DNA of 64,000 bases from TMED23 sp964566055. Its GTDB lineage: Bacteria > Pseudomonadota > Alphaproteobacteria > Rhodospirillales > UBA2165. Within the stretch, counting starts at the first letter, position 1, and each line of letters starts with the position of its first letter. The notes under the pieces were generated by a model. That model was not told the origin of the DNA. It saw only the letters and a list, made by a program, of their open reading frames with translations, and did not search any database. The stretch covers positions 1 through 64,000 of the forward strand of contig CAZMHI010000008.1 of NCBI GenBank assembly GCA_964566055.1, read 5' to 3'. The position numbers were made by a program, and so were the translations under genes. Below, piece by piece: positions 52,017 through 61,080 of the stretch.

Positions 52017-52433
52017 TTAACCGTCGCGGGTATAGGTTTTATGATCCGTCGGACGATGAAAGATGACATCAGGAGTTTTACGGGCATCTTCAAGCTGGCC
52101 CATTAATGAGCGGATATGGCCAATAAGATTAATAACCAAAGACTGCATTAAAGCGCTTGAACCTTTCAGTTCACTGTCGAATACAACCTGCGGGACCAGG
52201 ACACAGATGGTTTCACCTGCCGCCGCAGCCGTTGCTGAGCGCGGCTTATCACTAATCAGCGCCATTTCGCCAAACATTTGGCCTTGCTGAATGGTGCCGA
52301 GCACTTCCTTGCCTTTTTCCGACATGGTGGATATTTCGACCGCGCCGGAAGCCACGAGAAAGGCACTGTCACCATCGTCACCTTCGCTAAAAATGACTTC
52401 ACCGTCTGAAAATGTCTTTTGTTCCATATCCAT
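52017..52433 (-). CDS. Cyclic nucleotide-binding domain protein
   Basis: A 138-residue stand-alone cNMP-binding domain: the double-stranded beta-helix with FSEGDDGDSAFLVASGAVEIS, the phosphate-binding cassette-like GEMALISDKPRSATAAAA and a trailing helix. There is no DNA-binding domain, so it is not a Crp-type regulator. Its ATG (52433) overlaps the stop of the Glyoxalase_3 gene (TGATG), so it should be coupled to it. The partner it controls is not evident. Confidence 0.88.
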   Translation of the reverse strand: MDMEQKTFSDGEVIFSEGDDGDSAFLVASGAVEISTMSEKGKEVLGTIQQGQMFGEMALISDKPRSATAAAAGETICVLVPQVVFDSELKGSSALMQSLVINLIGHIRSLMGQLEDARKTPDVIFHRPTDHKTYTRDG

Positions 52434-53077
52434 CAATCAAGCATAACCAATCCGTGCGGTGTCGCAAACTTTACTTTGTTAAGTTTTGAATCATTTTCGC
52501 TTTTTATGACATGCGCAAGATGGCTGGCACCGATAGAACTTAACACCGCACTTAGGGAGTCAGGCTCGGGGTGTGATAAAGTAATACCCTCAACCCGGCA
52601 CCCGAGATCGGCCATTTTTGCGATTGGTGGACTATTACCCTGCCACTGAATAATTGCCGGGCAAAGGCCGCCAAACGGCAAACTGCCATCCTCGCGAATG
52701 GTAAGTTGCCAGTTAAGCTCACCTCTCTGCATGGCAACTATTTCACCGAAATCTGCAGTTGAATTTGAAAGTGTTTGGGCCAAATCCGAAGTCCGGACCA
52801 CCCAGGTCAAGATGCGGGGCCGTTCAGCCAAGCGCGCTTGTTGTTCAGGGTTATCAAAAACGAACCAACGTCGCCGGGCCGGTGCATCCAAATGAGGCGC
52901 GATAGCGATGATTTCAAAATAGCAGCCGGAACCTAACGCCATGACGCAATTATGGGTGCCCATTTGCAAATGTTCGCCGCCGCCGGGCACGTCGACACCA
53001 AATCTCTCGGCGATATATTGAAGTCCTTGCTCGAGACTCTCAGCGCCCAAAACAATGTGATCAAGTTCAGGCGTCAT
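52433..53077 (-). CDS. VOC protein of the Glyoxalase_3 type
   Basis: A 214-residue VOC-like protein. The start PELDHIVLGAESLEQGLQYIAERFGV with His and the ~WFVFDNPEQQARLAERPRIL segment fit Glyoxalase_3/Glyoxalase-like domain families, with a C-terminal half that resembles a second, degenerate module. Function unknown. It is separated from the cupin gene by 3 bp and followed by the CNB gene with overlapping codons. Confidence 0.85.
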   Translation of the reverse strand: MTPELDHIVLGAESLEQGLQYIAERFGVDVPGGGEHLQMGTHNCVMALGSGCYFEIIAIAPHLDAPARRRWFVFDNPEQQARLAERPRILTWVVRTSDLAQTLSNSTADFGEIVAMQRGELNWQLTIREDGSLPFGGLCPAIIQWQGNSPPIAKMADLGCRVEGITLSHPEPDSLSAVLSSIGASHLAHVIKSENDSKLNKVKFATPHGLVMLD

Positions 53078-53080
53078 ATC

Positions 53081-53446
53081 CTATTCCAGTTGGGTGAGCG
53101 CGGCGATAAAGTTATCCTCGCTGATCACTTTGGTGACATGACCTTTGCTGTTGGTATCTTCTGCCAATACAACATCACCGACTTTGGCGATCCGGCTTTC
53201 ACCGTCACTCACAGTGATTTCGATGGCGCCCTGGACAACGGCAAAATACTGGCGGCGCGGCGCCGGATGAGCAATGCCGACCCAGCCGGCGTGAAACTCA
53301 AAAAAGGAAAACCGCGTGGCTTCCCGAATTTCGGAGACTAAAAAAGGATCTGCCGGCGGGGCAAAATCCTCCACCCGCATTTCATCCTCGACATCTTCAA
53401 AGTGGGTCTCGCCTTGATCATCGGCATAAAGCCGCACATACCGCAT
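53081..53446 (-). CDS. Small cupin-domain protein
   Basis: A 121-residue single-domain beta-barrel protein. The segment GIAHPAPRRQYFAVVQGAIEITVSDGESRIAKVGDVVLAEDTNSKGHVTK matches a cupin fold, with PRRQYFAVVQG in place of the metal motif G-x5-H-x-H and GH near the second motif. The usual first-motif histidines are mostly missing, so it may not bind metal there. AGGGA precedes the ATG. It belongs to the minus-strand cluster with the Glyoxalase_3 and M24 genes. Confidence 0.8.
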   Translation of the reverse strand: MRYVRLYADDQGETHFEDVEDEMRVEDFAPPADPFLVSEIREATRFSFFEFHAGWVGIAHPAPRRQYFAVVQGAIEITVSDGESRIAKVGDVVLAEDTNSKGHVTKVISEDNFIAALTQLE

Positions 53447-53493
53447 CTCAATTCCCTAATTTTGTAATAAATGTGCCAAGCACACTTATTACA

Positions 53494-54696
53494 TTACCCT
53501 ACTTCGAATAATTTCTGCGGCATTTTGTGGATGCTTTCACCGGGACCATCATCGCCAATAATGTAATTATCACAAATCCAGGAATAAACATTGCCGCGGG
53601 AATAGCCAGGATGGCAGACGATGTTCATATTCTTTTCGATGTTCATCGGTTCGTCTTTGCGGATCAGGGGACGTTCAACCATTTCATAACCCTGGCCATG
53701 GCAGTAGAGCCGAATTTCCGGGTCGCGGTCATTTTCGATCATGAAGGCGTTGTATTTGTCCCAAATTTCGGCACAGGGAGTGCCCGGCTTCATCAAATCC
53801 AGGGAGAATTTCTGGGCTTCGAGCGTGAAAGCGAGCTCATCATGCTGTTCCTGGGTGGCCTCACCCAGAACAATAGTCCGGCCAATCTCGGTAAAAAATC
53901 CACCGGCGCCGTTATTCTCAACCAGCATATTAAATGTATCGCCTTCCTGGATTACCCGGTCTTGATTGTGACGGGGTCCAATCGCCGCAGGTGAGCCAAT
54001 TTGCCAGGACTGACACAGATAAACGCCCTGCTCGCTGCCGAGGTTATGGCCAACATGAAGGGCTACGGCAGCAACGTCGGAATCCTTCATACCTGGCTTG
54101 ATCTCGGCAATAACCGCTTCCATCGCTTTGACCTGCTGGTCAGCCGTGCCTTTGATAAGTTCAATCTCCTCATCACTTTTGATAACCTTGATATGATCCA
54201 TCAGATCAGAGGCTTCGACATAAGTCGCGTTAGGGAATTGCCTCTGCACATACTCGACCACGGCGTATGATAATTGATACGTGCCAACGAGCCCGATGGT
54301 GCCGTCTTTATAAGGTTCCAAGGCTTTGCAGGCGAGGGATGGATCATACTCACGGGTGTAGGGTGCAGAAGCATAAGATGGTGTCGTCATCAGCGTCTTA
54401 ACGCCGCGATGAATGCCGTCCGAGCCGCCAACGTCCAGATCACGCACCATATCAAACGGCCCCTGGTTAATCTGGGTCATGGCATCATCACGCGGGAAGA
54501 CAACAGTCATCGGATAACCGTTGGTCGCCGGAATATCTGTGACGTATTTGGTATAGCCACCCATGTGATCGTTATTGTTCTGCATTAGCAAAACATCGAT
54601 CCCCTGCTCCTCCATGGCAGCGCGAATGGCGGCCCAGCGGCGCTCCAGCTCTTTGGTGGAAATTGGTTTATTCACCCGTTCTGACATTTGGTTCAT
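53494..54696 (-). CDS. M24 (creatinase/Xaa-Pro peptidase fold) protein with altered metal-site residues
   Basis: A 400-residue pita-bread-fold protein with the N-terminal creatinase-type domain (ELERRWAAIRAAMEEQGIDVLLMQ) and the M24 domain. Canonical ligands are D-D-H-E-E. Here the first two Asp positions read MLVENNGAGG and FFTEIGRT, the His is kept in CHGQGYE, the fourth (E) reads NIVCHPG (His) and the last (E) reads SWICDNYI (Cys). This is not a normal dinuclear peptidase; creatinase itself lacks metal, so it may cleave or transform a small molecule. ATG follows GGGAAG. Next upstream is a 2-hydroxyacid dehydrogenase (26 bp away). Confidence 0.85.
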   Translation of the reverse strand: MNQMSERVNKPISTKELERRWAAIRAAMEEQGIDVLLMQNNNDHMGGYTKYVTDIPATNGYPMTVVFPRDDAMTQINQGPFDMVRDLDVGGSDGIHRGVKTLMTTPSYASAPYTREYDPSLACKALEPYKDGTIGLVGTYQLSYAVVEYVQRQFPNATYVEASDLMDHIKVIKSDEEIELIKGTADQQVKAMEAVIAEIKPGMKDSDVAAVALHVGHNLGSEQGVYLCQSWQIGSPAAIGPRHNQDRVIQEGDTFNMLVENNGAGGFFTEIGRTIVLGEATQEQHDELAFTLEAQKFSLDLMKPGTPCAEIWDKYNAFMIENDRDPEIRLYCHGQGYEMVERPLIRKDEPMNIEKNMNIVCHPGYSRGNVYSWICDNYIIGDDGPGESIHKMPQKLFEVG

Positions 54697-54721
54697 AATT
54701 TTCTTCCCTAATTTTAATGGA

Positions 54722-55663
54722 TTATTTTTCTACAATATTGATCATTTGATCGAGCTTGCCATCGACATAGGCGCGCAGATTGGGCTCGATAACCGTTAGT
54801 ATCCGCTCGGCATACATGTCACTCCGTCCGCCAGTAAAGGGCGTCATAAAGACATTTTCCATATCCCAGAGCGGACTTTCATCCGGCAGTGGCGCCACTT
54901 CATAAACATCGAGACCGGCTGCTGCAATTTCACCAGTATTCAAGGCTTCGATAAGCGCCATCTCATCAACCACCCCGCCCCGCGCCACATTTATCAAGCA
55001 AGCTGATGGTTTCATTGCTTTGAACGTCGCGGCATTGACGATTTTGTCGGTATCGGCTCCGTAGGGCACAAGCACCACCAGAAAATCTACTTCGGCCACG
55101 GCTGCAGCCATATTGTCGCGAGAGAAAACCTGATCAATCCCATCAACAGCACGGTCGGTGCGGGAAATGCCATAGACCGTCATGCCCAGCGCTTTAAAGG
55201 TCCGCGCCATATGCTCGGCGATAGCACCCAACCCTAATATCGCGACTTTTCGCGTATCCAGTACTTTCGGCAGAAAGCGGTCAAAGACGTGCGTTTCCTG
55301 GTTTTTGGTCAGACGCCGGACTTGGCGATATAGCGCCAGCATATGGAGCAGCGTGGTTTCGGTCATTTGGGGGCCGTGAATGCCGCGCCCATTGGTGAGC
55401 AAAACATCAGGCCGGCCGGCCAAAGGTTCGTCCAGATGATCGGTGCCGGTGATATTGCATTGCAGCCATTTGAGATTTTTAGCACCCGCCGCCATATCAG
55501 CGGTCAGCCAACGGCCGATTGAAATGATAACTTCTGTCTCCGGCACCAGCGGTTCAGCCGCCTCACCATCTGTCACATAAGAAAAATCAACCTCTGAAAA
55601 AATCGGCTCCAGATAATTTTTATATTTCTCATACTCGTTATCGACGATCAGGACTTTTGTCAT
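54722..55663 (-). CDS. D-2-hydroxyacid dehydrogenase family protein lacking the catalytic His
   Basis: A 313-residue D-isomer-specific 2-hydroxyacid dehydrogenase. The NAD Rossmann motif is VAILGLGAIAEHMARTFKALG (about residue 137), followed by the catalytic arginine in LINVARGGVVDE and the acidic partner in YEVAPLPDESPLW. The usual catalytic histidine of TPH-x2-G reads TPFTGG: a phenylalanine. The neighbour M24 gene follows 25 bp downstream. It could act with altered chemistry or bind NAD without normal catalysis. The ribosome-binding site is short but present (GGGG). Confidence 0.88.
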   Translation of the reverse strand: MTKVLIVDNEYEKYKNYLEPIFSEVDFSYVTDGEAAEPLVPETEVIISIGRWLTADMAAGAKNLKWLQCNITGTDHLDEPLAGRPDVLLTNGRGIHGPQMTETTLLHMLALYRQVRRLTKNQETHVFDRFLPKVLDTRKVAILGLGAIAEHMARTFKALGMTVYGISRTDRAVDGIDQVFSRDNMAAAVAEVDFLVVLVPYGADTDKIVNAATFKAMKPSACLINVARGGVVDEMALIEALNTGEIAAAGLDVYEVAPLPDESPLWDMENVFMTPFTGGRSDMYAERILTVIEPNLRAYVDGKLDQMINIVEK

Positions 55664-55786
55664 ACCCCAAAGCCTTTTTTATTTTTTCCCCTCCTCTATC
55701 CATAAAGACGCAGACAGGTTTTATCAAGGCTGGCCTGGGAGACGAATAAGGTTCACCCCTCTTCAAAATCCAACTATCATAAGCAC

Positions 55787-56113
55787 ATGATCCAGCTGCC
55801 GAAAAATATATTGACGATAGGTGCCGCAATTTTGATTCATCTCGAGCAAGCTGCGGCTCAGGGTGTCTCAGATCCGGTTTTCACCTGCCGGTATTACGGC
55901 GAGGACTACAAGATTGGCGCGCGCATTTGCCTATCGACGTCGGGCACGACACGGCAAGCCACCTGCGGCATGATACTGAATAATTCCGCCTGGATATCTA
56001 GTTCAGAAAAATGTTCGCGGGTGACCGAAAAAAAATCCCGGACAACCTCAAAGGCACAAGAGTATATCGACAAATATATTCGGGATTATTCCACCAGCGG
56101 CAAATCAAAGTAA
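55787..56113 (+). CDS. Small predicted secreted protein, unrecognised
   Basis: A 108-residue protein with an N-terminal signal-like sequence (KNILTIGAAILIHLEQAAAQG, cleavage near AAA/QG) and four cysteines in the mature part (CRYYG, CLST, CGMI, CSRV), which could form disulfides in the periplasm. The C-terminus is polar and lysine-rich. It does not match a family I recognise. The 3' end overlaps the convergent sensor kinase gene by 28 bases. A lone small frame, so only moderately supported. Confidence 0.55.
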   Translation: MIQLPKNILTIGAAILIHLEQAAAQGVSDPVFTCRYYGEDYKIGARICLSTSGTTRQATCGMILNNSAWISSSEKCSRVTEKKSRTTSKAQEYIDKYIRDYSTSGKSK

Positions 56114-57729
56114 AAGACGGAACCTTTACCCACCTCCGAGACAAAATCGATCTGGCCATTGTGATCTTCGATGATGGCTTTCGATATATTGAGGCCCAAT
56201 CCGGTTCCGCCAACGGAACGCGTATCGGATGAATCGCTCTGGCCGAAACGTTCAAATATCCGAAGGCGATCATTTTCAGCCACTCCTGGTCCTTTGTCTG
56301 CAATCGACACCCGGACTGATTCTTCACGTTTTTCAACATAAATATTTACGACATCACCGGATGCAGAAAATTTTGCCGCATTTGAAAGCAAATTTGTCAC
56401 TACTTGAGACAGCCTCTGACGATCGGCTCGCACTAATATTTTTAAATCATCGCAGGCAAAATTGAAACTGACGCCATGGCGTTCGGCATAGGTCAAATTA
56501 ATTTCCACCGAAGCCTCAACGATTTCATCAATTGGCTCTGATTTGAAATCATAATCAACTTTACCTGACTGAAGTTTTTCAAAATCGAGCAAATCATTTA
56601 CCAGATTACTGAGCCGTTCTGTATTCTGGCTGGCAATGCCTATCATATCGCTTATTTTTTCGGGAACTTCCTCAAGCGCCCCACCTTCAATAAGATCCAG
56701 CGCGCCTTTAATTGATGTTAACGGCGTCCTCAATTCATGGCTGACAATCGAGATGAATTCCGATTTCATCCGCTCGATTTCCCGCTGTTCAGTTATGTCA
56801 CGGATTACCAGCATACCGGCTTTTTCGCCTTCCCATGGGATCGATAATCCACCGACTTCAGTATAAATTACGCTGCCGTCAAGGCGCAGCTGTTTGTATT
56901 CCACCAGATCGACCATACCTTTTTGCATCCTTTGGGATTTCCGGCCCTGGACAAATTCGTGGTGATCGGGATGAACAAAATCCATAAAGTCCGCGCCGAG
57001 AATTTCATTTTCTGTTTTGGCGCCAAACAATTGAACAGCTGCCGCATTGCAGTACACCACTCTATCCTTAAACATTACGATGATGCTAAGAGGTAACAGT
57101 TCGGTCAAAGAACGATGTAGTGTTTCGCTGTTTTTTAGTGCTTCTTCGGCTTTTCGCCGGTAAGTGACATCTTCTGTTAAAATGAAAAAACCCTCAACAC
57201 CGCCTTGTTCACCAAATTTGGGAATATAGTTACCTCTTCGAATGACCGGAGCACCATTTTTTTCTTTTGGGGGAAGTTCAAATTCAACTTTTACAGTTTC
57301 ACCTTGAAATACTTTTTCCATGTGTTTCTGCACCCGCTGCAGCGAGTCCGGGTTTAGAATATCTTCTACTTTCTCGCCAATAACCGTATCTAACTCCAAA
57401 TCGCTCCAATGTTTCATTCGGGTAAGCAAATCCTCATCAAATCTCGCATTAATATAATTGAAGCGCATATCAGTGCCAATTTCCGCGATATGAATGGGTA
57501 GAATGTTTGCTAAGGCTCGAAGCCGGCCATCACCCTGTCCGTCATCAGATTTTTGCTTGATAAGAAAGGCACTTACCGTCGCGCCAATCAGAGCAGCAAG
57601 CAAATACACAAAGCCATTTATGTCTGGTGAAGGAACGGCAAAATAGACAAGCACAATCACACCGGCCGACAGCAGGCAAGTTGTCCAAACAATTTTTGGG
57701 TTTACTTTTCCCACTATAGCCTGTCTCAA
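56086..57729 (-). CDS. Membrane sensor histidine kinase with two PAS domains
   Basis: A 547-residue kinase. Two membrane helices (about residues 12-30 and 38-57) have almost no periplasmic loop between them. Then come two PAS domains (from about 70 and 210, the second with YCNAAAVQLFG), HisKA with SEFISIVSHELRTPLTSIKGA, and HATPase with LLSNAAKFSA, DKGPGVA and GTGLGLNISK. The frame starts with TTG at 57729 (AAGGA upstream); GTG at 57714 is an alternative. Its signal may be sensed inside the cell or membrane. No response regulator is adjacent. Confidence 0.88.
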   Translation of the reverse strand: MRQAIVGKVNPKIVWTTCLLSAGVIVLVYFAVPSPDINGFVYLLAALIGATVSAFLIKQKSDDGQGDGRLRALANILPIHIAEIGTDMRFNYINARFDEDLLTRMKHWSDLELDTVIGEKVEDILNPDSLQRVQKHMEKVFQGETVKVEFELPPKEKNGAPVIRRGNYIPKFGEQGGVEGFFILTEDVTYRRKAEEALKNSETLHRSLTELLPLSIIVMFKDRVVYCNAAAVQLFGAKTENEILGADFMDFVHPDHHEFVQGRKSQRMQKGMVDLVEYKQLRLDGSVIYTEVGGLSIPWEGEKAGMLVIRDITEQREIERMKSEFISIVSHELRTPLTSIKGALDLIEGGALEEVPEKISDMIGIASQNTERLSNLVNDLLDFEKLQSGKVDYDFKSEPIDEIVEASVEINLTYAERHGVSFNFACDDLKILVRADRQRLSQVVTNLLSNAAKFSASGDVVNIYVEKREESVRVSIADKGPGVAENDRLRIFERFGQSDSSDTRSVGGTGLGLNISKAIIEDHNGQIDFVSEVGKGSVFYFDLPLVE

Positions 57730-57846
57730 TTGTCCTTCTAAACTTTATTAATGCATCAAGTAATTATTTATATAGGGAGGAAGATGTTTAAATACTTTAA
57801 ATAAATACAACCTAGAGACAAACAGAAACTAAGGAATAACCTGCAA

Positions 57847-59055
57847 ATGCCGCAAAGCCGCCTCAATTTTTTCTTCCTCAATATAGGTCATCTTTATGAT
57901 CACCTGTTCGTGCTAATTTTCGCGACCGTCGCGGCATTGTCACTTTCGCAAAATTGGGGATTGTCTTATGGCGAGTTAATACCTTACGCAACACCAGGTT
58001 TTGTCGCCTTTGGTGTCTGCGCCCTGCCCGCTGGCTGGCTGGCCGATAAATGGAGCCGGGAAGGTATGATGGTGGTGTTTTTTTTCGGCATCGGTATCAG
58101 CTCAATTGTCACGTCCTTTGCCGAAACACCGCTTCAAATCGGCTCGGGGTTACTCGTAATCGGGATGTTTGCCGCCATCTACCATCCGGTTGGCTTGGCA
58201 CTTGTAGTTGAAGGGCGCAAGCGCACTGGTGTGCCGCTGGCAATAAATGGCATTTTCGGCAATCTCGGTGTTGCCGCGGCGGCGCTCATTACCGGTCTTC
58301 TAATCGATATGATTGATTGGCGGGCGGCATTTTATGTCCCTGGAATCTTGAGTGTTGGCACTGCCCTGGCCTATGGGCTTTTTATTAAAACAAACTCGAA
58401 CCATGAAGCTACTCCCGATGCCAAAAATACTGCCAATAAATCTAAAAATGACGCCAGCCGGTCAGAAGATCGAAAAATTATAATTCGAATTTTTGCCATT
58501 ATGTTTATTTCAACTGCAATCGGTGGCGTGATTTATCAAAGCACGACTTTTGCCCTGCCTAAATTATTTGCTGAACGGCTGACCGACATTGCCGATACGG
58601 CTTCCAAAATCGGCTTTTATGCCTTTATCGTTTTTGCCGTTGCCGGTGTCGCCCAATTAGTCGTTGGGTATTTCGCTGACCGTCATTCTATCCGCTCTGT
58701 CTTTGGGGTTGTCGCCCTCCTGCAGGTTTGCTTCCTGGCGTTGGTTCACAATATGACCGGGTTAAATTCAGTGTTGGTGGCGATGATTGTGATGATGGCG
58801 GTATTTGGTCAAATTCCCATCAATGATATTTTAGTCGGCCGGATATCATCACCAGAGTGGCGCAGCCGAATTTTCGCCTTCAGATATATTATTACCTTTT
58901 CGGCGATGGCGATCACGTTACCTCTGGTGGCTTGGATTCATGCCAGTTGGGGATTTGGAACCTTGTTCCTTACCTTGGCTGCAGCGGCCGTTGTGACGTT
59001 GATTTGCGTTCTGGGATTACCCCGCGCCGGCCGTATAACCGGCAAGCCCGGCTAA
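57847..59055 (+). CDS. Major facilitator superfamily transporter
   Basis: A 402-residue carrier with 12 predicted helices. Two 6-helix halves are separated by a charged cytoplasmic loop (KNTANKSKNDASRSEDRK). The motif-A-like loop AGWLADKWSREGM follows helix 2. N-terminal NFFFLNIGHLYDHLFVLIFATVAAL resembles the FSR (fosmidomycin-resistance)-like subfamily. AAGGA precedes the ATG. It converges with the GlcG-like gene directly at the stops (59055/59056). The transported solute is unknown. Confidence 0.9.
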   Translation: MPQSRLNFFFLNIGHLYDHLFVLIFATVAALSLSQNWGLSYGELIPYATPGFVAFGVCALPAGWLADKWSREGMMVVFFFGIGISSIVTSFAETPLQIGSGLLVIGMFAAIYHPVGLALVVEGRKRTGVPLAINGIFGNLGVAAAALITGLLIDMIDWRAAFYVPGILSVGTALAYGLFIKTNSNHEATPDAKNTANKSKNDASRSEDRKIIIRIFAIMFISTAIGGVIYQSTTFALPKLFAERLTDIADTASKIGFYAFIVFAVAGVAQLVVGYFADRHSIRSVFGVVALLQVCFLALVHNMTGLNSVLVAMIVMMAVFGQIPINDILVGRISSPEWRSRIFAFRYIITFSAMAITLPLVAWIHASWGFGTLFLTLAAAAVVTLICVLGLPRAGRITGKPG

Positions 59056-59547
59056 CTATAACTTAGCTTGATCCCAATCAGCGGCAGGTTTCTCAGGGTG
59101 AGATACATATCCTGCTGCTTTGACGGCCTCTATTGCACAATATTCATCTTTATCCGAAGCATCTCCACTAATGCCCACGGCGCCAATGGCCTGCCCTTCA
59201 GAGTTGCAAATTAGTACGCCGCCCGGAACCGGAATAAAGCGGCCTTGCGAAGCAGCGGCGATAGCCCCTTGAAAGGCCGGGCGGTCTTGTAGCCGGTCCC
59301 TTATTGTTCTGCTGGAAACACCCATACCGAGCGCCCCCCAGGCTTTTCCCGTCGCAATGTCCTGGCGTACGATCCCGGATCCATCCTGGCGTTGAAAAGC
59401 AATTAAATTTCCGCCGGCATCCAAAACCGCAACCGTCAACGGCAAAATATTTGCATCACCAGCTATTTGCAATGCCGTTGCAATAATTTCATTTGCTTTT
59501 GCCAGCGGCAAATTAACCACGAGTTCCTTAACGTAGTGCTCAGCCAT
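59056..59547 (-). CDS. GlcG/HbpS-type (DUF336) protein
   Basis: 163 residues with the GlcG fold: LTVAVLDAGGNLIAFQRQDG and VPGGVLICNSEGQAIGAVGISGDASDKDEYCAIEAVKAAGY. Family members bind haem (HbpS) or accompany glycolate/propanediol pathways (GlcG); role here unknown. No signal peptide, so likely cytoplasmic. AGGGA precedes the ATG. Confidence 0.9.
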   Translation of the reverse strand: MAEHYVKELVVNLPLAKANEIIATALQIAGDANILPLTVAVLDAGGNLIAFQRQDGSGIVRQDIATGKAWGALGMGVSSRTIRDRLQDRPAFQGAIAAASQGRFIPVPGGVLICNSEGQAIGAVGISGDASDKDEYCAIEAVKAAGYVSHPEKPAADWDQAKL

Positions 59548-59676
59548 TTTTGTATTCCCTAGTAAATTTTTTGAACTTTTAATTACTAAGTATTCTCTTT
59601 AGAGAGTCGCTTCTCAAGCAGAAATATGGTGAATTGTATTTGTAAACGCTGAAATAAAAGTGCTGAAAGGCTGACT

Positions 59677-61047
59677 ATGGGTTTAGACGGCATACACAAC
59701 TGGATTTCACGATACGTTTGGGCGCAGGATATTAATGATCGGGCTAAACCCAAAGTTCTATTTTTTCATCTTTTGCGTATGATTTATGTCGTCGGTCGTG
59801 ATCTCCGAGCAGGGCAACTCAATTTGCGGGCGATGAGCTTAGTTTATACCACCCTACTGTCGCTTGTGCCAATTCTTGCCATCAGCTTCACAGTTCTCAA
59901 AGGCTTTGGCGTTCACAATGAAGTAGGCCCTGTCCTTTTCAGCCTGTTTGAGCCACTCGGCGAAAAAGGCGCAGAAATTACTTTAAAAATAATTGAATTT
60001 GTTGAGAGGATGAAAGTTGGTGTGCTCGGATCAGTGGGCCTTATTCTCCTCCTTTATACCGTCATTTCTGTGATGCAAAAAATTGAACGGGCCTTTAACT
60101 TTATCTGGCATATCTCCGAAACCCGCCCCTTTGCACAGCGGTTTAGTGATTATTTGAGTGTAATCTTAATTGGGCCGGTCTTAATCGTTGTCTCAACCGG
60201 CCTCAGCGCAACGGCAATGAACAACTCTGTCGTGAAAACTCTCGTCACCATAGAGCCGCTCGGCTCGCTCATTCAAATCGGCCTTGTCATTCTGCCAATC
60301 GTGCTCAGTATAACTGCTTTCACGTTCTTCTATATATTCATTCCCAACACAAAAGTTAAAATGCGCCCTGCCATTGCTGGAGCTGTTGTGGCTAGTGTTT
60401 TGTGGAAAGTCACCGGCTGGTTATTTGCGTCCTTCGTCGTCACTTCAACCCAATATGCCGCCGTATACTCAGCTTTCGCTTCACTTATTTTCTTCATGAT
60501 TTGGCTTTACCTGACCTGGCTCATTTTAATGGTCGGCGCCTCCGTCGCCTTTTATATCCAACATCCGGAATACTTGTCCTATCAAATTTCTGAACGACGG
60601 CTGAGCAGTCGAGTAAAAGAAAAGCTGGCATTACTTGTAATGGCGAAAATTAGTACTAGCTTTTATAATGGGACCCCCGCATGGACATTGGAGGAACTTG
60701 CCAACGAAATTAAAGCACCGATTGAGGCTGTAGCGTTTGTATTGGCGCTTCTGGAACGCAACGGATTTACCGTCAAATCAGATAGTGATGAACCTGCATA
60801 TATTCCGGGAAAACCATTAGATACGACTCCCGTTACCGAACTTCTTCGTGCTATAAATGAAAGTGACGAAGAAGATTATATTAGCCCCGACGCATTTGAT
60901 AAAAACGCCGAGGTTGAGAATTTGGTGCAGAATATAGAGTTTTCTGTCACCGAGGCTTTAAAGGGAAGAATGATAAAAGATCTTATATCAATAGATATCG
61001 AGGACGATCATTCAGTAAAACCTGTGCCGATTAAAGCGGCGCATTAG
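59677..61047 (+). CDS. YihY/BrkB family inner-membrane protein
   Basis: A 456-residue protein with six predicted membrane helices in residues ~35-290, where the YihY signature appears as LRAMSLVYTTLLSLVPILAI and MRPAIAGAVVASVLWKVTGWLFASF. The C-terminal 160 residues are soluble and acidic, and contain a winged-helix-like DNA/regulatory fold (WTLEELANEIKAPIEAVAFVLALLERNGF) seen in long members. These proteins were once called RNase BN by mistake; their function is unresolved. AAGG precedes the ATG. It is 33 bp upstream of the OmpA lipoprotein. Confidence 0.9.
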   Translation: MGLDGIHNWISRYVWAQDINDRAKPKVLFFHLLRMIYVVGRDLRAGQLNLRAMSLVYTTLLSLVPILAISFTVLKGFGVHNEVGPVLFSLFEPLGEKGAEITLKIIEFVERMKVGVLGSVGLILLLYTVISVMQKIERAFNFIWHISETRPFAQRFSDYLSVILIGPVLIVVSTGLSATAMNNSVVKTLVTIEPLGSLIQIGLVILPIVLSITAFTFFYIFIPNTKVKMRPAIAGAVVASVLWKVTGWLFASFVVTSTQYAAVYSAFASLIFFMIWLYLTWLILMVGASVAFYIQHPEYLSYQISERRLSSRVKEKLALLVMAKISTSFYNGTPAWTLEELANEIKAPIEAVAFVLALLERNGFTVKSDSDEPAYIPGKPLDTTPVTELLRAINESDEEDYISPDAFDKNAEVENLVQNIEFSVTEALKGRMIKDLISIDIEDDHSVKPVPIKAAH

Positions 61048-61080
61048 ATTTAAATATTTGTATAATTGGAGGCAATGATC

